Origin: Gordonia iterans
Lineage (GTDB): Bacteria > Actinomycetota > Actinomycetes > Mycobacteriales > Mycobacteriaceae
DNA length: 64,000 bases
NCBI RefSeq assembly: GCF_002993285.1
Contig: NZ_CP027433.1
Location: 2,232,001 to 2,296,000, forward strand
Reading direction: 5' to 3'
Position 1 is the first letter of the stretch. The number at the start of each line of letters is the position of its first letter. Below, in pieces: positions 18,536-30,096 of the stretch. The position numbers and the translations under genes are program-made. The notes under the pieces were generated by a model, which was given only the letters and a program-made list of their open reading frames with translations, was not told the DNA's origin and did no database searches.

Positions 18536-21500
18536 TGCCACGCCGTTCCGATCTGAAGCACGTCCTGGTGATCGGCTCCGGCCCGATCGTCATCGGTCAG
18601 GCCTGCGAGTTCGACTACTCGGGCACCCAGGCCTGCCGGGTCCTCAAGGCCGAGGGCCTGCGTGTGTCGCTGGTCAATTCGAATCCGGCGACCATCATGA
18701 CCGACCCGGAGTTCGCCGACGCCACGTATGTCGAGCCGATCACCCCCGAGTTCATCGAGAAGGTCTTCGAGACCGAGGCAGCTGGGGGCCACCCGGTCGA
18801 CGCCGTGCTGCCCACCCTCGGCGGTCAGACTGCGCTCAACGCGGCGGTCGCCCTGCACGAGCGTGGGATCCTGGCCAAGCACGGCATCGAGTTGATCGGC
18901 GCCGACATCGACGCCATCCAGCGCGGCGAGGACCGCCAGATGTTCAAGGACATCGTCGCCGAGATCGGCGGCGAGAGCGCCCGGTCGCGTGTCTGCCACA
19001 CCATGGACGAGGTCCGCGAAACGGTTGCCGAGCTCGGGTTCCCGGTCGTGGTACGGCCGTCGTTCACCATGGGCGGGCTGGGCTCGGGCATGGCCTACGA
19101 CGACGCCGATCTGGATCGGATCGCCGGCGGGGGCCTCGCGGCCTCGCCCACGGCGAACGTCCTGATCGAGGAGTCGATCCTCGGCTGGAAGGAGTACGAG
19201 CTCGAGCTCATGCGGGACAACCGCGACAACGTGATCGTGATCTGTTCCATTGAGAACGTCGACCCGGTGGGCGTGCACACCGGCGATTCGATCACCGTGG
19301 CGCCGGCGATGACCCTCACCGACGTCGAGTACCAGAAGATGCGCGACCAGTCGATCGCGATCATCCGCGAGGTCGGCGTCGACACCGGCGGCTGCAACAT
19401 CCAGTTCGCGCAGAATCCGCGCGACGGGCGCCTCGTGGTGATCGAGATGAACCCGCGCGTGTCGCGCTCGTCGGCGCTGGCGTCCAAGGCGACCGGCTAT
19501 CCGATCGCCAAGATGGCCGCCAAGCTCGCCATCGGCTATTCGCTCGACGAGATCACCAACGACATCACCAAGGCGACACCGGCGTGCTTCGAGCCGTCCA
19601 TCGACTACGTCGTGGTGAAGGCGCCGCGGTTCGCGTTCGAGAAGTTCCCGGGCGCCGACGACACCCTCACCACGACCATGAAGTCGGTGGGCGAGGCGAT
19701 GAGCCTGGGCCGCAGCTTCGCCGAAGCCCTCGGCAAGGTGATGCGGTCGTTGGAGACCAAGGCCGCCGGGTTCTGGACCGAGGCGAACCGGCCCGATCCG
19801 GCGACGCTGGACCTCGAGGCGCTGCTCGCCGAGATCTCCGTCGCCAAGGACGGCCGCATGTACAAGATCATGCAGGCCATGGAGGCCGGTGCGAGCATCG
19901 AGCAGATCTACGAGGCCACCGCGATCGACCCGTGGTTCCTCGCCGAGATCGCGTGGATGGGGGAGGTCGGCGCGCAGGTGCGCGACGCCGAGCGGCTCGA
20001 CGCGGACCTGCTGCGGCTGGCCAAGCACAGTGGACTGTCGGACCGGCAGATCGCGGCACTGCGCGCGGCCTCGGGTGACGCCGCGCTCGCCGACGAGGCC
20101 GCGGTGCGCACGTTCCGGCATTCCTGCGAGGTCCGTCCGGTCTACAAGACCGTCGACACGTGTGCCGCGGAGTTCGAGGCCAAGACCCCGTACCACTACT
20201 CGACCTACGAACTGGATCCCGCGGCGACCTCGGAGATCGCGCCGCAGCCGGACCGCCCGAAGGTGATCATCCTGGGCTCCGGCCCCAACCGGATCGGCCA
20301 GGGCATCGAGTTCGACTACTCCTGCGTGCACGCCGCCCTGACGCTGAGCCAAGCCGGATACGAGACGGTGATGGTCAACTGCAACCCGGAAACCGTCTCC
20401 ACCGATTACGACACCGCCGATCGCCTGTACTTCGAGCCGCTGACCCTCGAGGACGTCCTCGAAGTGATCCACGCCGAGTCGCTGTCGGGCACCGTGGCCG
20501 GAGTGATCGTGCAGCTGGGCGGACAGACCCCGCTCGGACTGGCCGCCCAGTTGCAGGCGGAGGGGGTGCCGATCGTCGGGACCAGCCCGAGCGCCATCGA
20601 CCTGGCCGAGGACCGCGGCGAGTTCGGCAAGGTGCTCGTCGCCGCCGGCCTGCCCGCCCCGAAGTTCGGTACCGCGACCACCTTCGAGGGTGCCCGCGAC
20701 ATCGCCGCCGACATCGGGTACCCGGTACTGGTCCGGCCGTCGTACGTGCTCGGCGGGCGAGGCATGGAGATCGTGTACGACGAGGAGTCCCTCGCCGACT
20801 ACATCTCGCGCGCCACCGAGATCTCGGACGACCGTCCGGTGCTGGTCGACCGCTTCCTGGAGGACGCGGTGGAGATCGACGTCGACGCGCTCTACGACGG
20901 CGCCGAGTTGTACGTCGGCGGGGTGATGGAGCACATCGAGGAGGCCGGGATCCACTCCGGCGACTCGGCGTGCGCCCTGCCCCCGATCACGCTGGGCGCC
21001 GAGGAGATCGAGGCGGTACGACGATCCACCGAGGCCCTCGCCGAAGGGATCGGCGTGCGCGGCCTGCTCAACGTCCAGTACGCGCTCAAGGACGGCGTCC
21101 TCTACGTGCTGGAGGCCAACCCGCGCGCGAGCCGCACCGCGCCGTTCGTGTCCAAGGCGACCGCGGTGCCGCTGGCCAAGGCGTGCGCGCGCGTGATGAT
21201 GGGCATGACCATCGCCGAACTGCGCGACCAGGGCGTGCTCCCGGCCAGCGGCGACGGCACCGTGATCCCGGTGAACTCGCCGGTGGCGGTCAAGGAGGCG
21301 GTGCTTCCGTTCAACCGGTTCCGGACTCCCGACGGTGCCGCGATCGACACGCTGCTGAGCCCGGAGATGAAGTCCACCGGCGAGGTGATGGGCTTCGACC
21401 GCGACTTCGGCCGGGCATTCGCCAAGGCGCAGACCGCGACGTCCGGTGCGCTGCCGACACAGGGCGCGGTGTTCGTCTCGGTGGCCAACCGCGACAAGGC

Positions 21501-21885
21501 CTCGATCGCCTTCCCGGCCAAGCGTCTGGCGGATCTCGGCTTCACCGTGCTGGCCACCAAGGGCACCGCAGACGTGCTGCGGCGCAACGGCATCGAGGTG
21601 ACCGAGGTGCGCAAGCACTACGAGGCGGCGGAAGGAGAGGAGTCGGTGGTCGAGATGATCCGGGACGGACGGGTCGCCATGATCGTCAACACCCCGGCGG
21701 GAAGCTCCGGCCCGCGCGCCGACGGCTACGAGATCCGTGCGGCCGCGATCACCGCGGGCATCCCGTGCATCACGACGGTGCCCGGCGCCGGCGCCGCGGT
21801 GCAGGGCATCGAGGCCGCCCTCGGCGAGACCATGGGGGTGGAGTCGCTGCAGCGGCGCCACGCTCAACTCCTGGGCAACAAATGA
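18535..21885 (+). CDS. carB: Carbamoyl-phosphate synthase large subunit
   Basis: 1116 aa, full length. It has two homologous ATP-grasp halves, each starting with a GSGP.(V/R)IGQ..EFDYS motif, at residue 17 and near residue 581. The first half makes carboxyphosphate and the second phosphorylates carbamate. RPSFTMGG and RPSYVLGG mark the two ATP sites. The C-terminal MGS-like allosteric domain ([22 protein letters not shown]) would bind UMP or other effectors. It overlaps pyrF by 4 nt. Confidence 0.98.
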   Translation: MPRRSDLKHVLVIGSGPIVIGQACEFDYSGTQACRVLKAEGLRVSLVNSNPATIMTDPEFADATYVEPITPEFIEKVFETEAAGGHPVDAVLPTLGGQTALNAAVALHERGILAKHGIELIGADIDAIQRGEDRQMFKDIVAEIGGESARSRVCHTMDEVRETVAELGFPVVVRPSFTMGGLGSGMAYDDADLDRIAGGGLAASPTANVLIEESILGWKEYELELMRDNRDNVIVICSIENVDPVGVHTGDSITVAPAMTLTDVEYQKMRDQSIAIIREVGVDTGGCNIQFAQNPRDGRLVVIEMNPRVSRSSALASKATGYPIAKMAAKLAIGYSLDEITNDITKATPACFEPSIDYVVVKAPRFAFEKFPGADDTLTTTMKSVGEAMSLGRSFAEALGKVMRSLETKAAGFWTEANRPDPATLDLEALLAEISVAKDGRMYKIMQAMEAGASIEQIYEATAIDPWFLAEIAWMGEVGAQVRDAERLDADLLRLAKHSGLSDRQIAALRAASGDAALADEAAVRTFRHSCEVRPVYKTVDTCAAEFEAKTPYHYSTYELDPAATSEIAPQPDRPKVIILGSGPNRIGQGIEFDYSCVHAALTLSQAGYETVMVNCNPETVSTDYDTADRLYFEPLTLEDVLEVIHAESLSGTVAGVIVQLGGQTPLGLAAQLQAEGVPIVGTSPSAIDLAEDRGEFGKVLVAAGLPAPKFGTATTFEGARDIAADIGYPVLVRPSYVLGGRGMEIVYDEESLADYISRATEISDDRPVLVDRFLEDAVEIDVDALYDGAELYVGGVMEHIEEAGIHSGDSACALPPITLGAEEIEAVRRSTEALAEGIGVRGLLNVQYALKDGVLYVLEANPRASRTAPFVSKATAVPLAKACARVMMGMTIAELRDQGVLPASGDGTVIPVNSPVAVKEAVLPFNRFRTPDGAAIDTLLSPEMKSTGEVMGFDRDFGRAFAKAQTATSGALPTQGAVFVSVANRDKASIAFPAKRLADLGFTVLATKGTADVLRRNGIEVTEVRKHYEAAEGEESVVEMIRDGRVAMIVNTPAGSSGPRADGYEIRAAAITAGIPCITTVPGAGAAVQGIEAALGETMGVESLQRRHAQLLGNK

Positions 21886-22736
21886 GGTCGCATCCCGAGC
21901 CGGTGGGGTTCGCTGCGCGCTATCGCGCAGCGGTCGCCGAGCGGGGCCGCCTGTGCGCCGGCATCGACCCGCACGCCGCGCTGCTGGAACAGTGGGGCCT
22001 GCCGGTGTCGGTGGACGGCCTGCGCGCCTTCGGACTGGCCTGTGTGGAGGGTCTGGGTCCGGTCGCCGCTGTGATCAAGCCGCAGGTGGCGTTCTTCGAG
22101 GCGTTCGGGTCGGGCGGCTTCGAGGTCCTGGAGGAGGTCGTCGCCGGCTGCCGGGCGGCCGGCGCCCTGGTGCTGGCCGACGCCAAGCGCGGCGACATCG
22201 GCTCCACCATGGCGGCGTACACGACGGCCTGGCTCGACGATGCCTCCCCGCTGTGCTCGGACGCGGTCACCGTCTCGCCGTACCTGGGGTTCGGCGCGCT
22301 CGAACCGGCCGTGGCGCAGGCCCGCGCCGCCGATCGGGGAGTGTTCGTGCTGGCCCGCACGTCCAATCCGGAGGGGGCGGTGCTCCAGACCGCGCTGATT
22401 CAGCCGGGCCGAGCTGGAACCACCGTCGCTCAGTCCATCGTCGACGCGGCCGCCGCGGTGAACGCCGACGGTGCCGGGACGGTCGGCGTCGTGGTCGGCG
22501 CCACCCGCGAGCACGGCCTGGATCTGTCGGCGCTGGCCGGACCCATCCTGTCCCCGGGCCTGGGTGCGCAGGGCGCCACACCTGCGGACCTGGCGGCGAT
22601 CTTCGGCGGCACCACGGACCTGTCGTGGCTGCTGCCGGCGGCCTCCCGCAGCATTCTCCGGGCCGGGCCCGACGCGACCGCGCTCGCGGCCGCTACCGCG
22701 CAGACGCGCGACGATATCGAGTCGGCGCTGCGCTGA
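21882..22736 (+). CDS. pyrF: Orotidine-5'-phosphate decarboxylase (type 2)
   Basis: 284 aa, the long actinobacterial type rather than the short E. coli type. It decarboxylates OMP to [20 protein letters not shown] and the catalytic [13 protein letters not shown] motif (Lys and Asp) are clear, and LSPGLGAQG closes the phosphate site. ATG 21882 overlaps the carB stop (ATGA). It is the last gene of the pyr operon here; pyrD is not in the window. Confidence 0.96.
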   Translation: MRSHPEPVGFAARYRAAVAERGRLCAGIDPHAALLEQWGLPVSVDGLRAFGLACVEGLGPVAAVIKPQVAFFEAFGSGGFEVLEEVVAGCRAAGALVLADAKRGDIGSTMAAYTTAWLDDASPLCSDAVTVSPYLGFGALEPAVAQARAADRGVFVLARTSNPEGAVLQTALIQPGRAGTTVAQSIVDAAAAVNADGAGTVGVVVGATREHGLDLSALAGPILSPGLGAQGATPADLAAIFGGTTDLSWLLPAASRSILRAGPDATALAAATAQTRDDIESALR

Positions 22737-22764
22737 CCGACCGGGGCGGTTTCGGTGAACGCGC

Positions 22765-23841
22765 TCAGAGTCGCTCGGCGTCGAGCTTGGCCCGGAACGC
22801 GGCGATCGCCGGCCAGGTGTGCTCGGCTGCGGCCGGTCCGGTGAGCAGGCCCAGGTGGCTCGTCGGCACGGTGTGGAACTCGACGTGCGACGACGAGGTG
22901 AACAGCTTCTCGCCGTGCTTCACCGCGGCGTACGGGGCGATCGCGTCACGCGGGCTGCCGACCATGAAGACCGGCGCGGTGATCGTGGTCAGGTCCACCG
23001 TGTGATCGTCGAACTCGAGCCGCCCGCGGGACACTTCGTCGCGCACCACGAAGTTCACCAGCATCTGCTCGGAGACCTTGCCCGGGTAGCCGGGCAGCGA
23101 ACGCTGGAAGCGGTCGATCACCTGCATGCGCTCGAGAGCTTCGGTGTCGTCGAGGTTCGACAGGATGAACCACGGCTTCTTGAGCTCGCGCTCCCAAGCG
23201 AAGCCGCGGTAGACGGTGCGCACGATCGGTGCCGGGATGCCGGCGAGGGCGCGCAGTACATAGGTTGCCGGACGACCACCCGTAGGCCCGAAGATCTTGC
23301 GCACCAACGGATACGGCGGAATCTTCAGGTAGTTCAGGGGAGTGCCGACGCTGATGATCGAACGGATCGGCAGGTTCCGGTCGTGCGCCGCGGCCATGAA
23401 GCTGATCGTGCCTCCGAGGCTCCAGGCCATCAGGTCCACGGCGTCCCCGCTGCCGCGGAAGTCGTCGATCACCTCGCCGATCGCCCGCGGCACGAAGGTG
23501 TCGAAGTAGTCCTCGAACCCGAGGCCCCGCTCGGCGCGGCCGACGTCGCCGAAGTCGATCACGTACGGCACCGTGCCGGTCGACAGCAAGAACTCGACCA
23601 CCGAGTTGCCCGGCTCCGCCCCGGGCGCGAGGTCGTAGCAGCTCGCCGGGACGGCCAGCGGCGGCACCAGGAGCACCGGCACCGCCCCGCTCTCGCGGGC
23701 GGCGGTGAGCTGCTCGGCGCTGCCGTAACGCAGCAGCTTGGCGTGCGGGCGGTCCGAGAGGACGACGGATTCGGAACGGGTGTGCGGGGCCAGCTCGTCG
23801 CGCAGCACGCGCGCGAGGGTGGCCAGGTCAGACTGCGACAT
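22765..23841 (-). CDS. PhaC-like alpha/beta hydrolase
   Basis: 358 aa. The layout recalls polyhydroxyalkanoate synthase/depolymerase-type hydrolases: a VLLVPPLAVPASCYDLAPG opening, VIDFGD, a nucleophile elbow AWSLGGT (S141), a late VGSPRDAIAP acid and VPTSHLGLL for the His. PhaC synthases use Cys at the elbow, and the Ser here argues for a lipase/esterase or depolymerase-like activity. No signal peptide is visible. It is transcribed against its neighbours, between pyrF and mihF. In M. tuberculosis PE/PPE genes lie in this gap, so this slot varies between genera. Substrate unknown. Confidence 0.72.
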   Translation of the reverse strand: MSQSDLATLARVLRDELAPHTRSESVVLSDRPHAKLLRYGSAEQLTAARESGAVPVLLVPPLAVPASCYDLAPGAEPGNSVVEFLLSTGTVPYVIDFGDVGRAERGLGFEDYFDTFVPRAIGEVIDDFRGSGDAVDLMAWSLGGTISFMAAAHDRNLPIRSIISVGTPLNYLKIPPYPLVRKIFGPTGGRPATYVLRALAGIPAPIVRTVYRGFAWERELKKPWFILSNLDDTEALERMQVIDRFQRSLPGYPGKVSEQMLVNFVVRDEVSRGRLEFDDHTVDLTTITAPVFMVGSPRDAIAPYAAVKHGEKLFTSSSHVEFHTVPTSHLGLLTGPAAAEHTWPAIAAFRAKLDAERL

Positions 23842-24063
23842 GCTGCGTGAGGTTACCGATGCGTCCGACTTCCGACTCGCCCAGGGGCGGTGTTCGTCGA
23901 CGGGGACTCAGCGGGGTACCGTCTGTCCTGGTCATGACGAGATATGGATAGGATCGTTGTGAAGCCCCACCGGTTCCCCCGGAGCCGTGGAGCACAGCCA
24001 CCCGATGCTGAGATAGCGTCGGTGGTCCAAACCGAACCGCTACCGAGGAAAGACGGAGGAACC

Positions 24064-24378
24064 GTGGCTCTTCCCCAGTTGACAGATGAGCAGCGCGCCG
24101 CAGCCCTGCAGAAGGCCGCTGAGGCACGTCGTGTCCGCGCTGAGCTCAAGGAGCGCCTGAAGCGCGGCGGCACCGACCTGAAGCAGGTCCTGGCCGACGC
24201 CGAGGACAACGAGATCCTCGGCAAGATGAAGGTCTCGGCTCTGCTCGAGGCCCTGCCGAAGGTCGGCAAGGTCAAGGCGCAGGAGATCATGACCGAGCTG
24301 GAGATCGCCCCGACCCGCCGCCTGCGCGGTCTCGGCGAGCGTCAGCGCAAGGCTCTGCTCGAGAAGTTCAGCTCCTGA
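24064..24378 (+). CDS. mihF: Mycobacterial-type integration host factor
   Basis: 104 aa from GTG 24064, preceded by GGAGGA. Small basic nucleoid protein that bends DNA, unrelated in sequence to E. coli IHF and essential in M. tuberculosis. The N-terminal [20 protein letters not shown] helix and the almost invariant [20 protein letters not shown] core, followed by [17 protein letters not shown], match family members nearly residue for residue. The open frame runs upstream to 23944, but those 40 codons are unlike the family and lie in the promoter region. gmk starts 2 nt downstream. Confidence 0.97.
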   Translation: MALPQLTDEQRAAALQKAAEARRVRAELKERLKRGGTDLKQVLADAEDNEILGKMKVSALLEALPKVGKVKAQEIMTELEIAPTRRLRGLGERQRKALLEKFSS

Positions 24379-24380
24379 GC

Positions 24381-24959
24381 GTGCCCGCAGAGCATTCCCC
24401 GCCGAGGGGCCGACTGGTTGTACTGGTCGGCCCCTCGGCCGTCGGGAAGTCGACGGTCGTGCAGCGCATGCGCGAGCTGCTGCCCGATCTTCGCTTCTCG
24501 GTGTCGGCGACGACGCGCGCACCGCGGCCGGGCGAGGTCGACGGGCGCGACTATCGCTTCGTGACCCGTGCCGACTTCGACACGATGATCGAGAACGACG
24601 AGTTGCTGGAATGGGCCGACATCCACGGCGGACTGCAACGCTCGGGCACCCCGGCCGCGCCGGTCCGCGAAGCGCTGGCCGCCGGCACGCCCATGCTCGT
24701 CGAGGTGGATCTGGCCGGGGCGCGGCAGGTGCGCGCACACCTGCCGGAGGCGATCACGGTGTTCCTGGCGCCGCCGAGCTGGGACGAGCTGGTCCGTCGG
24801 CTGACCGGCCGCGGCACTGAGAGCCCCGACGTGATCGAGCGGCGGCTGACCACCGCGAAGGTCGAGATGGACGCCGTGGACGAGTTTCAACACGTCGTCG
24901 TGAACGACGATGTCGACGCTTCGGCCCGCCAGTTGGTAAACTTGCTGATCGGCCGCTGA
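24381..24959 (+). CDS. gmk: Guanylate kinase
   Basis: 192 aa. Phosphorylates GMP to GDP. The P-loop is [12 protein letters not shown] near residue 14. The GMP-binding [19 protein letters not shown] block and DFD...LLEWADIHG are intact. GTG start 2 nt after mihF, in the conserved mihF-gmk-rpoZ order. Confidence 0.96.
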   Translation: MPAEHSPPRGRLVVLVGPSAVGKSTVVQRMRELLPDLRFSVSATTRAPRPGEVDGRDYRFVTRADFDTMIENDELLEWADIHGGLQRSGTPAAPVREALAAGTPMLVEVDLAGARQVRAHLPEAITVFLAPPSWDELVRRLTGRGTESPDVIERRLTTAKVEMDAVDEFQHVVVNDDVDASARQLVNLLIGR

Positions 24960-25044
24960 CATCCCTTCGGGGAACGCACTGCGGCGGCCCGATTCCCTCG
25001 CCCCGGGTGGGGCGGGAAGACTAACGAACTTTGGAGACACACGC

Positions 25045-25341
25045 GTGAGCACCGAAACCGAGATCGACGTCGATCTCGTCGAAGAGACCGTCTACGACAC
25101 CCCGCTGGGCATCACCGATCCGCCCATCGACGAGCTGCTCGAGCGCACCTCCTCCAAGTACGCCCTGGTGATCTACGCGGCCAAGCGGGCTCGCCAGATC
25201 AACGACTACTACAACCAGCTGGCCGAAGGCCTGATGGAGTACGTCGGGCCCCTGGTGGAGCCGGGTGTGCACGAGAAGCCGCTCACCATCGCCCTGCGCG
25301 AGATCCACTCGGACCTGCTCGAGCACACCGAAGGCGAGTAA
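25045..25341 (+). CDS. rpoZ: RNA polymerase omega subunit
   Basis: 98 aa. It aids assembly and stability of the beta' subunit. The conserved helix [31 protein letters not shown] is typical of actinobacterial omega. GTG start preceded by TGGAGA. The 85-nt gap after gmk is GC-rich, with a possible CCCCGGGTGGGG stem, and may hold a weak internal promoter. Confidence 0.95.
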   Translation: MSTETEIDVDLVEETVYDTPLGITDPPIDELLERTSSKYALVIYAAKRARQINDYYNQLAEGLMEYVGPLVEPGVHEKPLTIALREIHSDLLEHTEGE

Positions 25342-25350
25342 GCGCCGGTC

Positions 25351-26598
25351 ATGAGTGACGGCCTCGCGCGCCGGCGCATCCTCGTCGGCGTAGGCGGCGG
25401 AATCGCCGCGTACAAGGTCTGTTCGGTCATCCGGCACTTCACCGAGGCGGGACACGACGTCCGGGTGATCCCGACCCGCAGTGCGCTTCGCTTCGTGGGT
25501 GCCGCGACTTTCGAAGCGCTCTCCGGCAACCCGGTCACCACCGAGGTGTTCGACGACGTCGACGAGGTGGCGCACGTCGCTCTCGGACGGGAAGCCGATC
25601 TGGTGGTGATCGCGCCGGCCACGGCCGATCTGATGGCCCGTGCGGCCGCCGGGCGCGCCGACGACCTGCTGACCGCCTCCCTGCTGACCGCGCGCTGCCC
25701 GGTGCTGTTCGTGCCGGCGATGCACACGGAGATGTGGGAGCACCCGGCGACTGAGGCGAACGTGGCGACCCTCCGCGCCCACGGCGCGACCGTCGCGACC
25801 CCCGCGTCGGGCCGGCTGACCGGCGCCGACACCGGGGCCGGACGGCTGCCCGAGCCCACCGAGATCGGACTGCTCGGCGATCTTCTGCTGACCCGTGCCG
25901 ACGCGCTCCCGTACGACCTCGCCGGTCGGCGCGTGCTGATCAGCGCTGGCGGCACCCGTGAGGCACTCGATCCGGTGCGGTATCTCGGAAATCACAGTTC
26001 CGGCAAGCAGGGGTACGCCCTGGCGCGCGTGGCGGCGCAGCGCGGTGCGCACGTGACCCTGGTCTCCGGTGCGGTGAGCGAGCCCGGTGAGCCCGCCGCG
26101 GTCGACGTCGTGCACATCGATTCCGCACGGGACCTGGCCCGGGAGATGCAGGAGCGTGCCGCTGCCGCCGACGTGGTGATCATGGCCGCCGCCGTGGCCG
26201 ACTTCCGGCCCACCGCGGTGGCCGGCGCCAAAATCAAGAAGGGCGATCAGGGCCCCGCGCCCATCGAACTGGCGACCAATCCGGACATCCTCGCGGGCCT
26301 GGTGCAGGCGCGCCGCGACGGTGTGATCCCGGTCTCCACGGTCATCGTCGGGTTCGCCGCCGAGACCGGCGATGCCGACGGCGGCGTGCTCGACCACGGC
26401 CGGGCCAAACTGCGCCGCAAGGGCTGTGACTTGCTGGTCGTGAACGCGGTCGGGGAGGGCCGCGCGTTCGGCACCGAGGACAACGCGGGATGGATCCTCA
26501 CCTCCGAGGGAGCCGAGACCGCGCTGCCGTTCGGTTCCAAGACCTTGATGGCGAGCAGAATCCTTGACGAAGTAGCGTCAGTCGTGCGAGATAGTTAG
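25351..26598 (+). CDS. coaBC: Bifunctional phosphopantothenoylcysteine decarboxylase / phosphopantothenate-cysteine ligase
   Basis: 415 aa. Two consecutive steps of coenzyme A synthesis in one chain. The N-terminal FMN-dependent CoaC domain (about 1-185) has VGGGIAAYK and the PAMHTEMWE motif. The C-terminal CTP-dependent CoaB domain begins at LISAGGTREALDPVRYLGNHSSG and includes KIKK and the LVVNAVGEG..FGTEDN block. It is 9 nt from rpoZ. The family forms a dodecamer in mycobacteria. Confidence 0.96.
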   Translation: MSDGLARRRILVGVGGGIAAYKVCSVIRHFTEAGHDVRVIPTRSALRFVGAATFEALSGNPVTTEVFDDVDEVAHVALGREADLVVIAPATADLMARAAAGRADDLLTASLLTARCPVLFVPAMHTEMWEHPATEANVATLRAHGATVATPASGRLTGADTGAGRLPEPTEIGLLGDLLLTRADALPYDLAGRRVLISAGGTREALDPVRYLGNHSSGKQGYALARVAAQRGAHVTLVSGAVSEPGEPAAVDVVHIDSARDLAREMQERAAAADVVIMAAAVADFRPTAVAGAKIKKGDQGPAPIELATNPDILAGLVQARRDGVIPVSTVIVGFAAETGDADGGVLDHGRAKLRRKGCDLLVVNAVGEGRAFGTEDNAGWILTSEGAETALPFGSKTLMASRILDEVASVVRDS

Positions 26599-26686
26599 GT
26601 CCCCCTGACCGATCAGGTCCGCCGACCTGGCCGATCTCCATTGCCAACCACTCCGGCGACCACCTCGCCGCACCCGAGAGGAACCG

Positions 26687-27904
<1,218 letters not shown>

Positions 27905-27925
27905 CCTTTCGTCGCCGGCCGAGCC

Positions 27926-27999
27926 AGGCCCGATGGTCTGGGGTGTCCAGACCCCGGGACCCGGCTGCCCGCCACGCGGGCTCACGGCACATCGGGCCT
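27926..27999 (+). terminator. Three-way-junction-like structure downstream of metK
   Basis: An outer helix AGGCCCGAT (27926-27934) pairs exactly with ATCGGGCCT (27991-27999). Inside are a 7-bp hairpin GGTCTGG/CCAGACC (27935-27953) and a 6-bp hairpin GCCCGC-CAC-GCGGGC (27967-27981). It ends five bases before the priA -10 element. The simplest reading is a metK terminator; a structured regulatory RNA is possible. Confidence 0.55.
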
Positions 28000-28003
28000 C
28001 GAC

Positions 28004-28009
28004 TAGGCT
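28004..28009 (+). promoter_or_regulatory. -10 element for priA, apparently leaderless
   Basis: TAGGCT fits TAnnnT and lies 7 bases upstream of GTG 28017. The transcript would therefore start at or next to the start codon. There is no Shine-Dalgarno before this GTG, which supports leaderless translation. Confidence 0.5.
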
Positions 28010-28016
28010 TCGCGAT

Positions 28017-30095
28017 GTGACATCCGGGCCGAAGAACGTTGCGCACGAGACGGCCGGCTCTGCGGTGGCCGCCGACCCGGCGAAGCCCCCGGCCAAGGAC
28101 AGGCATCGTCGGCTTCCCGCGCCGAGGGATCCGGTTGCCCGGGTGCTCCCGATGCTCGGTCTGGCTCACCTGGATCGTCCGTTCGATTATCTGATCGACG
28201 AAGCGATGGACCAGGACGCCCAGCCCGGCGTGCGCGTTCGGGTGCGGTTCTCCGGACGGCTGGTGGACGGCTTTCTGCTGGAGCGGCTTCCGGAGAGCGA
28301 TCACGGAGGCCGACTCGCATGGCTCGAGCGCGTGGTCTCCCCGGAGCAGGTCCTCACGCCGGAGATCGCCAGACTGGCGCGTGCGGTCGCCGATCGGTAC
28401 GCGGGCACCATGCCGGACGTGTTGCGGTTGGCGGTGCCGCCCCGGCACGCGCGGGTCGAGAAGGCCGAACCCGCCGACGCCCCCGACTTCCCGATCGAGG
28501 CACCCGATCCTGCGGCGTGGCACGCCTACGACGGCGGCGCGGGGTTCCTCGAGGCCCTGCGCGAGGAGACGCTGCATCCGCGGGTGGTGTGGCAGGCCCT
28601 GCCGGGCGAGGATCCCGCCGAGCGTCTGGCCGAGCTCGCCGCCGTCGTCGCCGGGCAGGGTCGCGGGGTCGTGATCGTGGTGCCGGATCAGCGTGACCTC
28701 GACCGGCTGGAGGCCGCGTGCGCCCGGTTGCTGGGGGAATGGTGCGTCACTCTGGCCGCCGGACTCGGACCCACCGCCCGGTACCGACGTTGGCTGCAGG
28801 TGCTGCGAGGCCGGGCCCGCGTGGTGATCGGTACGCGCAGCGCAGTCTTCGCACCCGTGCACCGCTTGGCGCTGACCGTGGTGTTCGACGACGGCGATCG
28901 CAGCCTCGACGAGCCGCGCGCGCCGTATCCGCACCCACGTGAAGTCGCCGTCCTCCGCGCTCATCAGACGAGCTCGGCCCTGGTGATCGGCGGCTTCGCC
29001 CGGACCGCGGAGTCGCAGGCCCTCGTCGAATCGGGCTGGGCGCGCGATCTCGTCGCGCCGCGGAAGGCCGTCCGGACCGCGATGCCGCGTATCGACGGCA
29101 TCTCCGAGACGGATCGTCGCATCGCGGGCGACCCGCTGGCGCGGTCGGCGCGCATCCCCGCCATCGCCTTCGACGCGGCCCGGCGAGCACTGGCCGACGG
29201 ACGACCGGTGCTGTTCAGCGTGCCGCGGAGGGGCTACCTTCCCTCCGTCGCGTGTGCGCGGTGCCGGGAGCATGCGCGTTGTCGTTCCTGCCACGGACCT
29301 CTCCAGATGAGCGACCGGGGCGATCTCGCCTGCCGCTGGTGCGGCCGGCCGGAGCTCCGCTTCGTCTGCCAGAACTGCGGTGGCACCGCGGTGCGCGCCC
29401 TGGTGGTCGGGGACAGGCGCACCGCCGAGGAGCTCGGTCGTGCGTTCAGCGGCGTCCCGGTCGTGACGTCCGGCGGCGACAAGATCGTCGGCGAGATCGA
29501 TGAGGGCGCACGAGTGGTGGTGGCGACGCCCGGAGCGCAGCCCCGGGCCGTGGGCGGTTACGGGGCGGCGGTGCTGCTGGACACCTGGGCTCAGCTCGAC
29601 AGGCAGGATCTCCGCGCGGCTGAGGAGGCCGTGCAGCATTGGATGGCGGTGGCGAGTCTGGTCTGCCCGCACACCGACGGGGGACGGGTGGTGATCGTGG
29701 CCGATGCCGCTCTCACCCCGGTTCAGGCCCTGATCCGCTGGGACCCGGTCACTTTCGCGGCACACGAGCTCGCGGTGCGCCGCGAGCTCGGGTTCCCGCC
29801 CGCCGTCGCGATGGCGTCGGTGGACGGACCTCCGGCCGCGGTGGCCGCGTTCCTCGCGATGATCGACGAGCCCACCGGAACCGAGCGCCTCGGTCCGGTG
29901 CCGCTGCCGCCGGGGGTGCGTCCGCCTGCCGGGTTCGAGGGGGCCGGCGAGATCGAGCGAGTGCTCCTGCGCACCGAGCGCGTGCACGGCCGCGAACTCG
30001 CCGCCGCTCTGCGCGCGGCGCAGGTGCTGAGACATGCACGTCACGAAGACACCGCGGGTATCCGGGTCCAGGTGGACCCGAATACCATCGGTTGA
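28017..30095 (+). CDS. priA: PriA-like primosomal protein with degenerate helicase motifs
   Basis: 692 aa from GTG 28017. The N-terminal DNA-binding region is recognisable ([21 protein letters not shown]...[18 protein letters not shown]). The zinc-binding repeats are present between about residues 415 and 460 (CARC, CRSC, CRWC, CQNC). Walker A is absent: the region expected to read GSGKT is [13 protein letters not shown]. The DEEH box is replaced by [11 protein letters not shown]. It probably lacks helicase activity, as noted for mycobacterial PriA, and may act as a structural loader in replication restart. fmt starts 1 nt after the stop. Confidence 0.9.
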   Translation: MTSGPKNVAHETAGSAVAADPAKPPAKDRHRRLPAPRDPVARVLPMLGLAHLDRPFDYLIDEAMDQDAQPGVRVRVRFSGRLVDGFLLERLPESDHGGRLAWLERVVSPEQVLTPEIARLARAVADRYAGTMPDVLRLAVPPRHARVEKAEPADAPDFPIEAPDPAAWHAYDGGAGFLEALREETLHPRVVWQALPGEDPAERLAELAAVVAGQGRGVVIVVPDQRDLDRLEAACARLLGEWCVTLAAGLGPTARYRRWLQVLRGRARVVIGTRSAVFAPVHRLALTVVFDDGDRSLDEPRAPYPHPREVAVLRAHQTSSALVIGGFARTAESQALVESGWARDLVAPRKAVRTAMPRIDGISETDRRIAGDPLARSARIPAIAFDAARRALADGRPVLFSVPRRGYLPSVACARCREHARCRSCHGPLQMSDRGDLACRWCGRPELRFVCQNCGGTAVRALVVGDRRTAEELGRAFSGVPVVTSGGDKIVGEIDEGARVVVATPGAQPRAVGGYGAAVLLDTWAQLDRQDLRAAEEAVQHWMAVASLVCPHTDGGRVVIVADAALTPVQALIRWDPVTFAAHELAVRRELGFPPAVAMASVDGPPAAVAAFLAMIDEPTGTERLGPVPLPPGVRPPAGFEGAGEIERVLLRTERVHGRELAAALRAAQVLRHARHEDTAGIRVQVDPNTIG

Positions 30096-30096
30096 C

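Noticed and set aside
18199..21867. 1222-codon ORF on the minus strand over carA-carB
   Set aside because: Shadow of the high-GC coding strand; carA and carB are unmistakable on the plus strand.
23944..24063. 40-residue N-terminal extension of MihF
   Set aside because: The family starts at the equivalent of GTG 24064, which has a GGAGGA ribosome site; the extension has no similarity to known MihF and lies in the promoter region.
26599..26686. SAM riboswitch before metK
   Set aside because: The spacer is only 88 nt and shows none of the conserved SAM-I/II/IV core sequences.
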